Source: Kaistia sp. 32K
GTDB lineage: Bacteria > Pseudomonadota > Alphaproteobacteria > Rhizobiales > Kaistiaceae
Reading direction: 5' to 3'
DNA: 64,000 nt
Assembly (NCBI RefSeq): GCF_016629525.1
Contig: NZ_AP024269.1
Location: 2,790,001 to 2,854,000, forward strand
Part shown: piece by piece, positions 42,532 to 50,130 of the stretch
Numbering within the stretch: the first letter of the stretch is position 1
Layout: each line of letters opens with the position of its first letter
Program-made: the position numbers and the translations under genes
Notes under the pieces: model-generated
What the model was told of the DNA's origin: nothing
Databases searched by the model: none
Seen by the model: the letters and a program-made list of their open reading frames with translations, nothing else

Positions 42532-42590
42532 AACCCGCGCCACGCTTCGGACCCGCAGGCGCATCGGGATGCCTCGGGCAAAATGACGAG

Positions 42591-42621
42591 AACGGCGGTG
42601 AGGCAAAGTCTCGCCGCCGTT
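42591..42621 (+). terminator. Hairpin after amidohydrolase gene
   Basis: AACGGCGGTGAG and CTCGCCGCCGTT (one G-T pair) around a 7-nt loop, 59 bp past the stop. Ends the first operon of the island; no T run. Confidence 0.6.
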
Positions 42622-42898
42622 TCGCATTGGTGGCGAGCCAGGGTCCATACTCGATTGCGAACGCGGCGGCGGGCGCTTGGCGGAGCCCGGCCATTTCGAC
42701 ACCTGCAGCAGGCACTTCAGGCCTCGCGCCGAGCCCCCTTTCCTGGCTCAGGATCCACGCAACGCGCTGTTCGCACTTCCGATCGTGCCCAGGTCCGGAC
42801 CTCTCCATCGTCATTCGCTTTTAGCAAAATATTGTTCGCGTTGGGATCATACGCAACCGAGAGGCTGGCGCATCATCGGACGCGAAAGGGTTAGTTCC
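42622..42898. other. Spacer and probable promoter before the betaine-type importer
   Basis: 277 bp without a supported gene. The AT-rich patch TTTTAGCAAAATATTG (42820-42835) about 65 bp upstream of the permease gene is the likely promoter element. Confidence 0.4.
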
Positions 42899-43756
42899 AT
42901 GTACAAGCTCAACGAACTTTTCGCCGGGTTCACAATCCCGGCAAACGAGTGGATCCAGACCACCATCCTGTGGGCAGTCATTCACCTCCGGCCGGTGTTT
43001 CTGGCCATTAAATGGCCTGTCTCGAACTCTTTGGAACTCCTTGACCAGTTCCTGCGAGGCGTTCCCGCCCTGATAACCGTGGTCGCAATCGGACTGCTGG
43101 CATGGCGGGCATCCGGGACCCGACTGGCCGTCTGGAGCATCGCGGGCTTCCTCCTCATCGGCTTCCTGGGACTATGGGACATGGCCATGACGACGGTCGC
43201 CATGGTGCTTACCTCGGTGATCTTCTGCGTCGTCATCGGCGTCCCGATTGGCATCCTCGCATCGCGCAGCAGCCGGCTGGAAAAGTTCATCCGACCTGTG
43301 CTGGATGCCATGCAGACCACGCCGACCTTCGTCTACCTGGTCCCGATCGTCATGCTTTTCGGCATTGGCAATGTGCCCGCCGTCATCGCCACGATTATCG
43401 TCGCATTGCCCCCGACGATCCGCCTGACGAGCCTGGGCCTCAGGGAAGTCGACGAGGAAATGGTTGAGGCGGGTCGCGCCTTTGGCTGCACAAGCATGCA
43501 GCTTCTCAGGGAAATTCAGGTTCCGCTTGCGATGCCGACGATCGTGACGGGCATCAACCAGTCGCTGATGTTGTCGCTGAGCATGGTCGTCATCGCCGCG
43601 CTGATCGGCGCTGGCGGACTGGGGCTTGCCGTGTATTCGGGCATCAATCGCCTGGATGTCGGGGTCGCCGCAACGGCAGGTCTGGCAATCGTCCTGATCG
43701 CGATCATCACGGATCGCATTGGCCAGGCATTCGTCAATCGTCACTCCAACAACTAA
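42899..43756 (+). CDS. Glycine betaine/proline-type ABC permease (ProW-like)
   Basis: 285 aa. About seven membrane segments. Motifs: ANEWIQTTILWAVIHLRPVFLAIKWP (ProW N-terminal), the IGVPIGILASRS loop, PVLDAMQTTPTFVYLVPIVMLFGIGNVPAVIATIIVALPPTIRLTSLGLR (pieces) and the EAA region EEMVEAGRAFGCTSMQLLREIQVPLAMP. Ligand class: compatible solutes such as betaines, choline or carnitine. Followed after 39 bp by the binding-protein gene. Confidence 0.94.
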   Translation: MYKLNELFAGFTIPANEWIQTTILWAVIHLRPVFLAIKWPVSNSLELLDQFLRGVPALITVVAIGLLAWRASGTRLAVWSIAGFLLIGFLGLWDMAMTTVAMVLTSVIFCVVIGVPIGILASRSSRLEKFIRPVLDAMQTTPTFVYLVPIVMLFGIGNVPAVIATIIVALPPTIRLTSLGLREVDEEMVEAGRAFGCTSMQLLREIQVPLAMPTIVTGINQSLMLSLSMVVIAALIGAGGLGLAVYSGINRLDVGVAATAGLAIVLIAIITDRIGQAFVNRHSNN

Positions 43757-43795
43757 AAAAACAACAATACAACAATATACCAGAGGGTAATTACC

Positions 43796-44782
43796 ATGAA
43801 TACGAACAAGACCAAATCAACAAAACTTGCCATCTTCTGCGCCGCGGCAATGACCGCGCTGATTGGCACAGCCAACGCCGAGGAACCGAACGGTGGGAAA
43901 ACCGTCGTTACCTGCACCTCGACGTCTATCGAGGGCCTCTTCCACCAGATGATCCCGATCCTCGGCCTGCGCGAGCTCGGCTACAAGGTCGACATGCCGA
44001 AGACGCTTTCGGTCCCGCTGGTCCACCAATCCATCGCCATGGGCGACTGCGACTATGCGGTCGACGAATGGGTTCCGCTGCACCAGACGTTCTATGACGC
44101 CGTCAAGGACCTGACCACGCGCCTGGGCCCGACCATTGCGGGCGCCTCGCAGGGCTACCTCATCGACAAGGCGACGGCCGACGCCCACAACATCAAGAGC
44201 CTGGAGCAGTTCAAGGATCCCGCCATCGCGGCACTCTTCGACACGAACGGAAACGGCAAGGCCGACCTCGCCGGCGCGAACCCGGGCTGGGGTTCCGAGA
44301 AGATCATCAACAACGAGATCGCCAAAATCGGCCTCAAGGACACCGTCGACCATAATCAGGGCGAGTACTCGGTCCTGATCTCCGACGTCCTGGCCCGCTT
44401 CAAGAGCGGCAAGCCGGTGTTCTTCTATACCTGGACACCCAATTGGACGACGGCCGAGATGAAGCCGGGCGAGCAGACGGTCTGGCTGACGGTCGATCCC
44501 GCCAATTGCAGTGCAGACGAGCCCTGCGGCACGTCGACAAGTGGCTTTCCGGTCAACGACATCATGATCCTGGCCAACAACGAATTCCTGAAGCGCAATC
44601 CGTCGGCGAATGCCTTCCTTTCCGCGGTGCGCATTCCGCTCGCGGACGTCAATGCCGAGAACCTGCTGATCCATCAGGGCCAGTCGTCCGAAAAGGAAGT
44701 GATCGGCCATGCCGAGAAGTGGGTCGCGGACAACCGGGCGCAGTTCGACGCGTGGCTGAAGCAGGCGCGCGCCACTCAGTAA
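43796..44782 (+). CDS. Betaine-type ABC substrate-binding protein (ProX/OpuAC-like)
   Basis: 328 aa with a signal peptide of about 28 residues ending GTANA before EEPNGG. GAGGG sits 8 nt before ATG 43796. OpuAC family signatures: PILGLRELGYKVDMPKTLSVPLV, GDCDYAVDEWVPLHQTFY, AGANPGWGSEKIINNEI and YTWTPNWTTAEMKPGEQTVWL. The Trp residues in VDEWVPL and PNWT fit the aromatic box that binds quaternary ammonium groups. The mature domain includes Cys pairs (C502-like GDCDY and NCSADEPC) that might form a disulfide. Ligand is probably a betaine-like amine. Confidence 0.93.
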   Translation: MNTNKTKSTKLAIFCAAAMTALIGTANAEEPNGGKTVVTCTSTSIEGLFHQMIPILGLRELGYKVDMPKTLSVPLVHQSIAMGDCDYAVDEWVPLHQTFYDAVKDLTTRLGPTIAGASQGYLIDKATADAHNIKSLEQFKDPAIAALFDTNGNGKADLAGANPGWGSEKIINNEIAKIGLKDTVDHNQGEYSVLISDVLARFKSGKPVFFYTWTPNWTTAEMKPGEQTVWLTVDPANCSADEPCGTSTSGFPVNDIMILANNEFLKRNPSANAFLSAVRIPLADVNAENLLIHQGQSSEKEVIGHAEKWVADNRAQFDAWLKQARATQ

Positions 44783-44890
44783 TTCGCGACAATCCCAAGC
44801 CTGCAGGACTGACGGATATCAGTTCCCCGCTGCGGGGGAGCACATCGCCCCCTGCAGCCCCAGCGCCATATAAACCGAGGCCAGACTAGA

Positions 44891-46096
44891 ATGACTGCAA
44901 AGAGCTTTGTCGGATCGACATTTCCTGCCGTGGACGACATGGGCAAAAGTGCGCAGATCCGACTGACCAGCGACGAAGAGCGGAGCCGGCGGCTTGCTGA
45001 GCTGCGCGCGATGATGACGAGCAACGCGCTGGAAGCCATCGTGATCTCGGGTAAGAGCGATCTGCGCTTCCGCGGCCGCGTCCTCTACACGTCCGACGTC
45101 TTCCAGTTCACGGCCGATTCCTTCGTCGTGATCACGCATAGCGGCGCCCCCATCTTCATCACCACTCCGGTTGTCGGCCTGGGCCAGGCTCGCCGCACCA
45201 ATTGGGCCGAACAGTTTCATGTCAGCGCCCAGCCCGGTCATGTAATCGGCGAGATCCTCGGCAAGGAGAATATTCTTTCGGGCAAGGTGGGCGTGGTGGG
45301 TCTCTCGGATGCGATTTCCGCGATCCACATGAAGGAAATGACCGAGTCCGCGCCGGCCTCGATCGAGTTTGTGGACGCCACGGATGAGTTCGAGCACGTC
45401 CGCCGCGTCAAGAGCCCCGAGGAACTGGCCAACCTCCAGCACATCTCGGCCGTGTTCCGGAAGATCTTCCAGGCCATGGAGGCTGAAATCCGTCCCGGCG
45501 TGCAGGAGTCCGACATTGCCGGCGCCGCGGCGCGGCTGGCCAAGCTGCATGGCTGCCGGGATGTGAAGGTCGCGATGGCGACGACCCCGTTCAACGCCGT
45601 CAGCTACGGATCCAACCGGCGCATCGAGCGGGACGATGCCTTCATGCTCTGGATCGAGTCTCCGGGTCCCTCCGGATACTGGCTTGAACTGCGTCGGTCC
45701 TACTGCTTCGGCGCGCCTTCCGCCGAGATCGTGGAATTCTGGGCGATGCTGGATCAGGTATGGGCCACGGCTCTCGAGGCCATGCGCCCCGGCGTCACCG
45801 GCGCAGAGGTCTTCGCTTCGATTGAACCGCTTCTTTCGGCATATGGATGCCGGCTCAGCCCATCGAACTACAGCCTGCACGGAATCGGCGCCGATGCGAT
45901 CGAAGGGATGTGCTACCCCGGCAACGACAAGCCGTTGCTCGAGGGCGAGGTCGTGTCGTTCCATCCCTCCCTGGTCTTCGACGATGCGAAGAAGGCCGAG
46001 AGGATTAGCTTCCTGGGCATGACGGACAACGTGTTGATCACGCCGGAAGGTGGCCTGCGCCTTACCTACGATTCCGACGCCATTCGCGTGCTCTGA
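44891..46096 (+). CDS. M24 peptidase/creatinase-like protein with altered metal ligands
   Basis: 401 aa. Two-domain pita-bread architecture: an N-terminal creatinase/prolidase domain (about 30-180) and a C-terminal M24-like domain from about 185. At the positions of the five M24 metal ligands I read Glu256, Glu266 (GYWLELRR), His330 (SLHGIG), His358 (VVSFHPS) and Thr378. The usual Asp/Asp/Glu/Glu are therefore missing, as in metal-free creatinase, which opens creatine with His and Glu residues. Hydrolysis of an amidine or N-acyl compound is the best guess. Lies 108 bp behind the binding-protein gene. Confidence 0.8.
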   Translation: MTAKSFVGSTFPAVDDMGKSAQIRLTSDEERSRRLAELRAMMTSNALEAIVISGKSDLRFRGRVLYTSDVFQFTADSFVVITHSGAPIFITTPVVGLGQARRTNWAEQFHVSAQPGHVIGEILGKENILSGKVGVVGLSDAISAIHMKEMTESAPASIEFVDATDEFEHVRRVKSPEELANLQHISAVFRKIFQAMEAEIRPGVQESDIAGAAARLAKLHGCRDVKVAMATTPFNAVSYGSNRRIERDDAFMLWIESPGPSGYWLELRRSYCFGAPSAEIVEFWAMLDQVWATALEAMRPGVTGAEVFASIEPLLSAYGCRLSPSNYSLHGIGADAIEGMCYPGNDKPLLEGEVVSFHPSLVFDDAKKAERISFLGMTDNVLITPEGGLRLTYDSDAIRVL

Positions 46097-46104
46097 GGGA
46101 CGCC

Positions 46105-46908
46105 ATGAACACCTCCCCTTCAAGTCCACTCGCTGCCGGCTTCCTTTCGGGCAAGACGGCCATCGTTACCGGAGCTTCATCGGGCATAGGCAGGGCGATC
46201 GCCGTCGCCTATGCGGCGGCAGGCGCCTCCGTGTTCATCGCGGACATCACGGAAACGCCCAAGGAGGGCGGCGAAACGACCGCCGCGCTGATCACGAAGG
46301 CTGGCGGATACGGGCAATTCGTGGCCACGGACATCGCCAGCGCGGAATCGGTCCGGAACCTGATCGAGACAGCGACCGGCTTGACCGGACGGCTGGATAT
46401 CCTGGTCAACAACGCGGCGACCTATGTCAGCAAGAAGCTGACGGAAACGACGGACGAAGAATGGTCGCACGTCGTTTCGGTGAACCTCACGGGGCTCTTC
46501 AACTGCAGCAAGCAGGCGATCGAACAGATGCTGCGCCAGGATCCCGTGAATGAGGTCCGAGGCCGCATCATCAACATCACGTCCCAGCATGGGATGGTCT
46601 CGGCGCCGAAGGATTTTGCCTACGGCGTGACCAAGGCTGCCGGCGTCTATGCGACCCGTCAGATCGCCGCCGACTACGCGAAAGATCTGATCATCTGCAA
46701 TGCCATTGCACCGGGGAAGATACTGACCGGAAAGCCTGGGGTCGCCGTGGACCCGGATGCCCTGGCCTATTCCAAGATGCGGACCCCGATGCCTCGCTTT
46801 GGCGAGCCGCAGGATATCGCAAACGCCGCGCTCTACCTCGCCAGCGATCTCTCTTCGTACACCACTGGCATCAACCTGATGGTCGACGGTGGATGGATGG
46901 CGGCCTGA
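46105..46908 (+). CDS. SDR family oxidoreductase
   Basis: 267 aa classical SDR. TGASSGIGRAIAVAYAAAG cofactor motif near residues 22-40, NNAAT, catalytic Ser in NITSQHG, Tyr-x3-Lys in YGVTKAAG and a terminal TGINLMVDGGWMAA. All catalytic residues are intact, so it is a genuine NAD(P) oxidoreductase, probably oxidising a hydroxyl group of the pathway intermediate. Starts 8 bp after the M24-like gene and lies 40 bp before the second PuuE-type gene. Confidence 0.93.
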   Translation: MNTSPSSPLAAGFLSGKTAIVTGASSGIGRAIAVAYAAAGASVFIADITETPKEGGETTAALITKAGGYGQFVATDIASAESVRNLIETATGLTGRLDILVNNAATYVSKKLTETTDEEWSHVVSVNLTGLFNCSKQAIEQMLRQDPVNEVRGRIINITSQHGMVSAPKDFAYGVTKAAGVYATRQIAADYAKDLIICNAIAPGKILTGKPGVAVDPDALAYSKMRTPMPRFGEPQDIANAALYLASDLSSYTTGINLMVDGGWMAA

Positions 46909-46948
46909 CCCCCGCCCCTCCCCGTTCATCGACTTGCTAGGACAAAGA

Positions 46949-47860
46949 ATGACCTATCAGCCACATCGGGATTTGATCGGCTACGGCCCGAATCCGCCAA
47001 AGGTTCAATGGCCGAACAACGCGAGGGTCGCGCTCAACTTCGTCATCAACTACGAGGAAGGCGCAGAATACAGCATCGGCGAAGGTGACGGCCGGTCGGA
47101 GACGATCCTCTCCGACGTCTCGCCTTCTGCCCCTATCGCCGGCCGTCGCGACCGGAACATGGAGTCTCTCTACGAATATGGCTCCCGCGTCGGCATCTGG
47201 CGCCTTGCCCGGCTTTTCTCGGAACGCCAGGTCACGCCGACATTCTACGTTGTCGGCCGGGCGCTTGAGCTGAACCCTGAAGTTGGCAAGGTGATCGCTT
47301 CCCTGGGAAGCGACATCGTGTGTCACGGATGGCGTTGGATCGACTACGAAGAGCTGGACGAAAACGAGGAACGCCGTCACATCGCGCAGACGGTTGAGAC
47401 GATCCGGTCCATTACCGGTATCGAACCGACCGGCTGGTACACCGGACGCCCCAGTCTCAATACGAGGCGCCTGGTCGTCGAGCACGGAGGCTTTCTCTTC
47501 GACAGCGACGACTACAATGACGACCTGCCCTATTCCGTGACGGTCTCGGGCAACCGGCATCTCGTTGTTCCGCACAGCTTCGATTGCAATGACAGCCGCT
47601 TTTCGCGGGGCTCGGGCATCGAAACGGGCGACCAGCTCTATGCCTATCTGCGCGATGCCATGGAATGGCTGGTTGCCGAGGGCGAGGCGTTGCCGCGGAT
47701 GATGACCGTGTCCCTGCACTGCAGGCTGAGCTCGCGGCCCGGCCGCATCGGCGCCATAGCCCGGTTTCTGGATCTCGCCCGGTCCAATCCCCATGTCTGG
47801 ATATGCCGGCGCACCGACCTGGCAAGGCACTGGTTGAGCCAAGTGGGAGAAGGTCAATGA
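46949..47860 (+). CDS. PuuE-type polysaccharide deacetylase family hydrolase, second copy
   Basis: 303 aa, the second member of the same family as the gene at 40256. Motifs: RDLIGYGPNPPKVQWPNNARVALNFVINYEEGAE in pieces, MESLYEYGSRVGIWRLARLF, SDIVCHGWRWIDYEELDENEERRH, GWYTGRPSLNTRRLV and LHCRLSSRPGR. It is closer to the canonical PuuE pattern than the first copy (CHGWRW and YTGR retained). It overlaps the ATPase gene by 4 bp (ATGA). Cyclic amide hydrolysis is inferred from family. Confidence 0.9.
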   Translation: MTYQPHRDLIGYGPNPPKVQWPNNARVALNFVINYEEGAEYSIGEGDGRSETILSDVSPSAPIAGRRDRNMESLYEYGSRVGIWRLARLFSERQVTPTFYVVGRALELNPEVGKVIASLGSDIVCHGWRWIDYEELDENEERRHIAQTVETIRSITGIEPTGWYTGRPSLNTRRLVVEHGGFLFDSDDYNDDLPYSVTVSGNRHLVVPHSFDCNDSRFSRGSGIETGDQLYAYLRDAMEWLVAEGEALPRMMTVSLHCRLSSRPGRIGAIARFLDLARSNPHVWICRRTDLARHWLSQVGEGQ

Positions 47861-49020
47861 ATGCGATCGCTTCCGTAGCAGACCGCAACAGCCAGCGCGA
47901 AGTCCTGCTTGCCATAGAGCATCTATGCAAAATCTACGGTGGCGACGAAGCCCGCGCCGCCAAGCTTGCCCTGGAGGGCAAGGGACGCGCGGAGATCCTG
48001 GACGAGTGCGAGTCCTTCGTCGCGGTCGCCGACGCGACGCTGAATGTGCATCGCGGCGAGATCTTCGTGATCATGGGGCTTTCCGGTTCCGGAAAGTCCA
48101 CCTTGCTTCGCTGCATCAATCGGCTGATCCGTCCCACCTCCGGAACGGTTCGATTTGGGGCGGAGGACTTGACCTCCGTCTCGGAGGAGAGGCTGCGAGA
48201 GCTCAGGTTGTCCAAGATCTCCATGGTCTTTCAGCACTTCGCCCTGCTGCCGCACAAATCGGTGATCGACAACGTCTGCTTTGGCCTGAAATTGCGCGGG
48301 GTCGAGAAGTCCGAGCGCTATGCTATCGCCAAGGAATTGCTGGGCCAGGTCGGCCTGGCCGGCTGGGAGAGCCGCTTTCCGCACAATCTGAGCGGCGGCA
48401 TGAAGCAGCGCGTCGGATTGGCAAGAAGCCTCGCCGTAAACCCGGATATCCTGCTGATGGACGAGGCATTCAGCGCGCTCGATCCCGTCATTCGCCGGGA
48501 AATGCAGATCGAATTGCTGCGCCTGCAGAAGGAGCTGAACAAGACCATCCTGTTCATCACGCATGACATTCAGGAAGCGCTGCTTCTTGGCGACCGTATC
48601 GCGATGATGAAGGATGGGCGGGTCGTCCAATGCGGGAGCCCGTCCGACCTGATCCTCACGCCTGCTGACGACTTCGTCGCCGAATTTACTCGTGACGCCG
48701 ATCGCGCACGAATGCTGATGGCTAGGGACATCATGCTGCCGATTGAACGGTTCAACCAATCGGAAGATCAGAGCAGCCTCTTCAGTATCGACATGGACCC
48801 GACAGGATCGATTTCGATCCTTGAACGAGACTGCTCAACGCGCGAGACGCGCAAACTCTCCGTGGACCGGTCCAGGTTTGCGCGCGATACCGATCGTCTG
48901 GGACAATTGCTTCCGCTCGCGGACAGCCCCCTTCCGATTCTTGTCACCGACGCGAGCGGCCGCGTTGTGGGTGCGACGACGAGGGAAAAGCTTCTCGCGA
49001 CGATCAGCATCAAGCATTGA
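47857..49020 (+). CDS. Glycine betaine/proline-type ABC ATPase (ProV-like)
   Basis: 387 aa. Walker A GLSGSGKST at residues 74-82, Q-loop VFQHFALLPHKSVIDN, signature LSGGMKQRVGLARSL, Walker B ILLMDEAFSALDPVIRREMQ (Ala in place of the usual Pro after Asp-Glu, as in ProV) and His in THDIQEAL. The C-terminus carries a weak CBS-like strand (LPILVTDASGRVVGATTREKL). It lies about 4 kb downstream of the permease and binding-protein genes with the catabolic genes in between, an unusual layout. Overlaps the upstream gene by 4 bp. Confidence 0.93.
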   Translation: MNAIASVADRNSQREVLLAIEHLCKIYGGDEARAAKLALEGKGRAEILDECESFVAVADATLNVHRGEIFVIMGLSGSGKSTLLRCINRLIRPTSGTVRFGAEDLTSVSEERLRELRLSKISMVFQHFALLPHKSVIDNVCFGLKLRGVEKSERYAIAKELLGQVGLAGWESRFPHNLSGGMKQRVGLARSLAVNPDILLMDEAFSALDPVIRREMQIELLRLQKELNKTILFITHDIQEALLLGDRIAMMKDGRVVQCGSPSDLILTPADDFVAEFTRDADRARMLMARDIMLPIERFNQSEDQSSLFSIDMDPTGSISILERDCSTRETRKLSVDRSRFARDTDRLGQLLPLADSPLPILVTDASGRVVGATTREKLLATISIKH

Positions 49021-49064
49021 GGGCCGCCGGTTGGGCAAGAGGGTGAAGTGTTGGAGACCATGTG

Positions 49065-50078
49065 ATGCCGCAAGCTAAGACCGGTGCAACTCCTCCGCTG
49101 CTTCCCGCGTTCGGCGAGAAAGTGGAGCCGCAGCGGTTCGGATTTCTCCTGGTTCCAAACTTCTCGCTGATTCCGTTTGCCGCGGCGACCGAAGCCCTGC
49201 GCGTTGCAAACTGGTTGTCCGGCCTGACCCTGTACGAATGGTACTTTCTCACGGAGGACGGCCGCAGCGTTCCTGCGGCCAACGGCCTCGAGGTCGCCCC
49301 CCATGCCAAGTACGATGAGGCGCCGCCGCTCAACAACATCATCGTCTTCGCGGGCGGAAGGGTCCCCCCCACTCTGCGCGAAGAGCGCGTTCTCTCGTGG
49401 ATGAGACGACAGGCGCGAGCGGGCGTGCGGATTGGCGCTGCCGGCCTCGGCAGCTTCATCCTGGCACGGGCGGGACTTCTCAATGACTATCGCTGCACCG
49501 TCCACTGGAAGCTCCTGCCGAAGTTTCGGGACGAGTTTCCGCATTTGAACGCGACCGACGAAATCTACGAGATCGATCGGGATCGCCATACATCCTCAGG
49601 CGGCACCGGCACGCTGGACGTCATGCTCGCCCTGATTGCCGGCGACCATGGCGAAACCCTCGCTTCGCATGTCGCCGAAGAGTTCATGCATGACAGGATA
49701 CGTCCCAGCTCACACTCGCAGCGCATGCCATTGCGCTTTCGCTTGAACATAACCAACCGCAAGGTTCTCAACGCCGTCGGACTGATGGAGAAAAGCATCG
49801 AGAACCCGCTGAGCTGCGCCAGCATCGCGGAATCTCAGGGTGTCTCCGTCCGACAGCTCGAGAAGCTGTTCCGCGCTCACCTCGACACGACGCCCAAGGA
49901 ATATCAGCGTCAGATACGGCTCAAGTTCGCCCGCCGCTTGCTCATGCAAACGACGCTCTCCGTGCTGGAAGTCGGAATGGCGACGGGATTCTCGTGTCAG
50001 TCGCATTTTTCCAAGGCATACCGGGCCGAATTTGGCGTACAGCCTCGGCATGACCGTGGCAAGGACAGCCTTCTCTAA
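49065..50078 (+). CDS. GlxA/GbdR-type AraC family activator
   Basis: 337 aa. Residues about 22-190 form a DJ-1/PfpI-like glutamine amidotransferase-type domain (RFGFLLVPNFSLIPFAAATEALRVANWL, GLGSFILARAGLL). The C-terminal 100 residues carry the AraC double HTH (CASIAESQGVSVRQLEKLFRAHLDTTPKEYQ and VGMATGFSCQSHFSKAYRAEFGVQP, in pieces). Regulators of this architecture include GbdR, which activates glycine betaine and carnitine catabolism. It follows the ATPase gene by 44 bp and closes the island, suggesting it activates it. ATG 49065 is preferred to GTG 49062 (GGAGA at 7 nt). Confidence 0.93.
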   Translation: MPQAKTGATPPLLPAFGEKVEPQRFGFLLVPNFSLIPFAAATEALRVANWLSGLTLYEWYFLTEDGRSVPAANGLEVAPHAKYDEAPPLNNIIVFAGGRVPPTLREERVLSWMRRQARAGVRIGAAGLGSFILARAGLLNDYRCTVHWKLLPKFRDEFPHLNATDEIYEIDRDRHTSSGGTGTLDVMLALIAGDHGETLASHVAEEFMHDRIRPSSHSQRMPLRFRLNITNRKVLNAVGLMEKSIENPLSCASIAESQGVSVRQLEKLFRAHLDTTPKEYQRQIRLKFARRLLMQTTLSVLEVGMATGFSCQSHFSKAYRAEFGVQPRHDRGKDSLL

Positions 50079-50130
50079 CGGGCTCAACGGCTACCGATGC
50101 CGCAGGGGCTGAGAACGTGGCCGCGTCAGG

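Noticed and set aside
44829..44860. Possible hairpin between the binding-protein and M24-like genes
   Set aside because: The stem has a bulge and imperfect pairing, without a T run; not convincing as a terminator.
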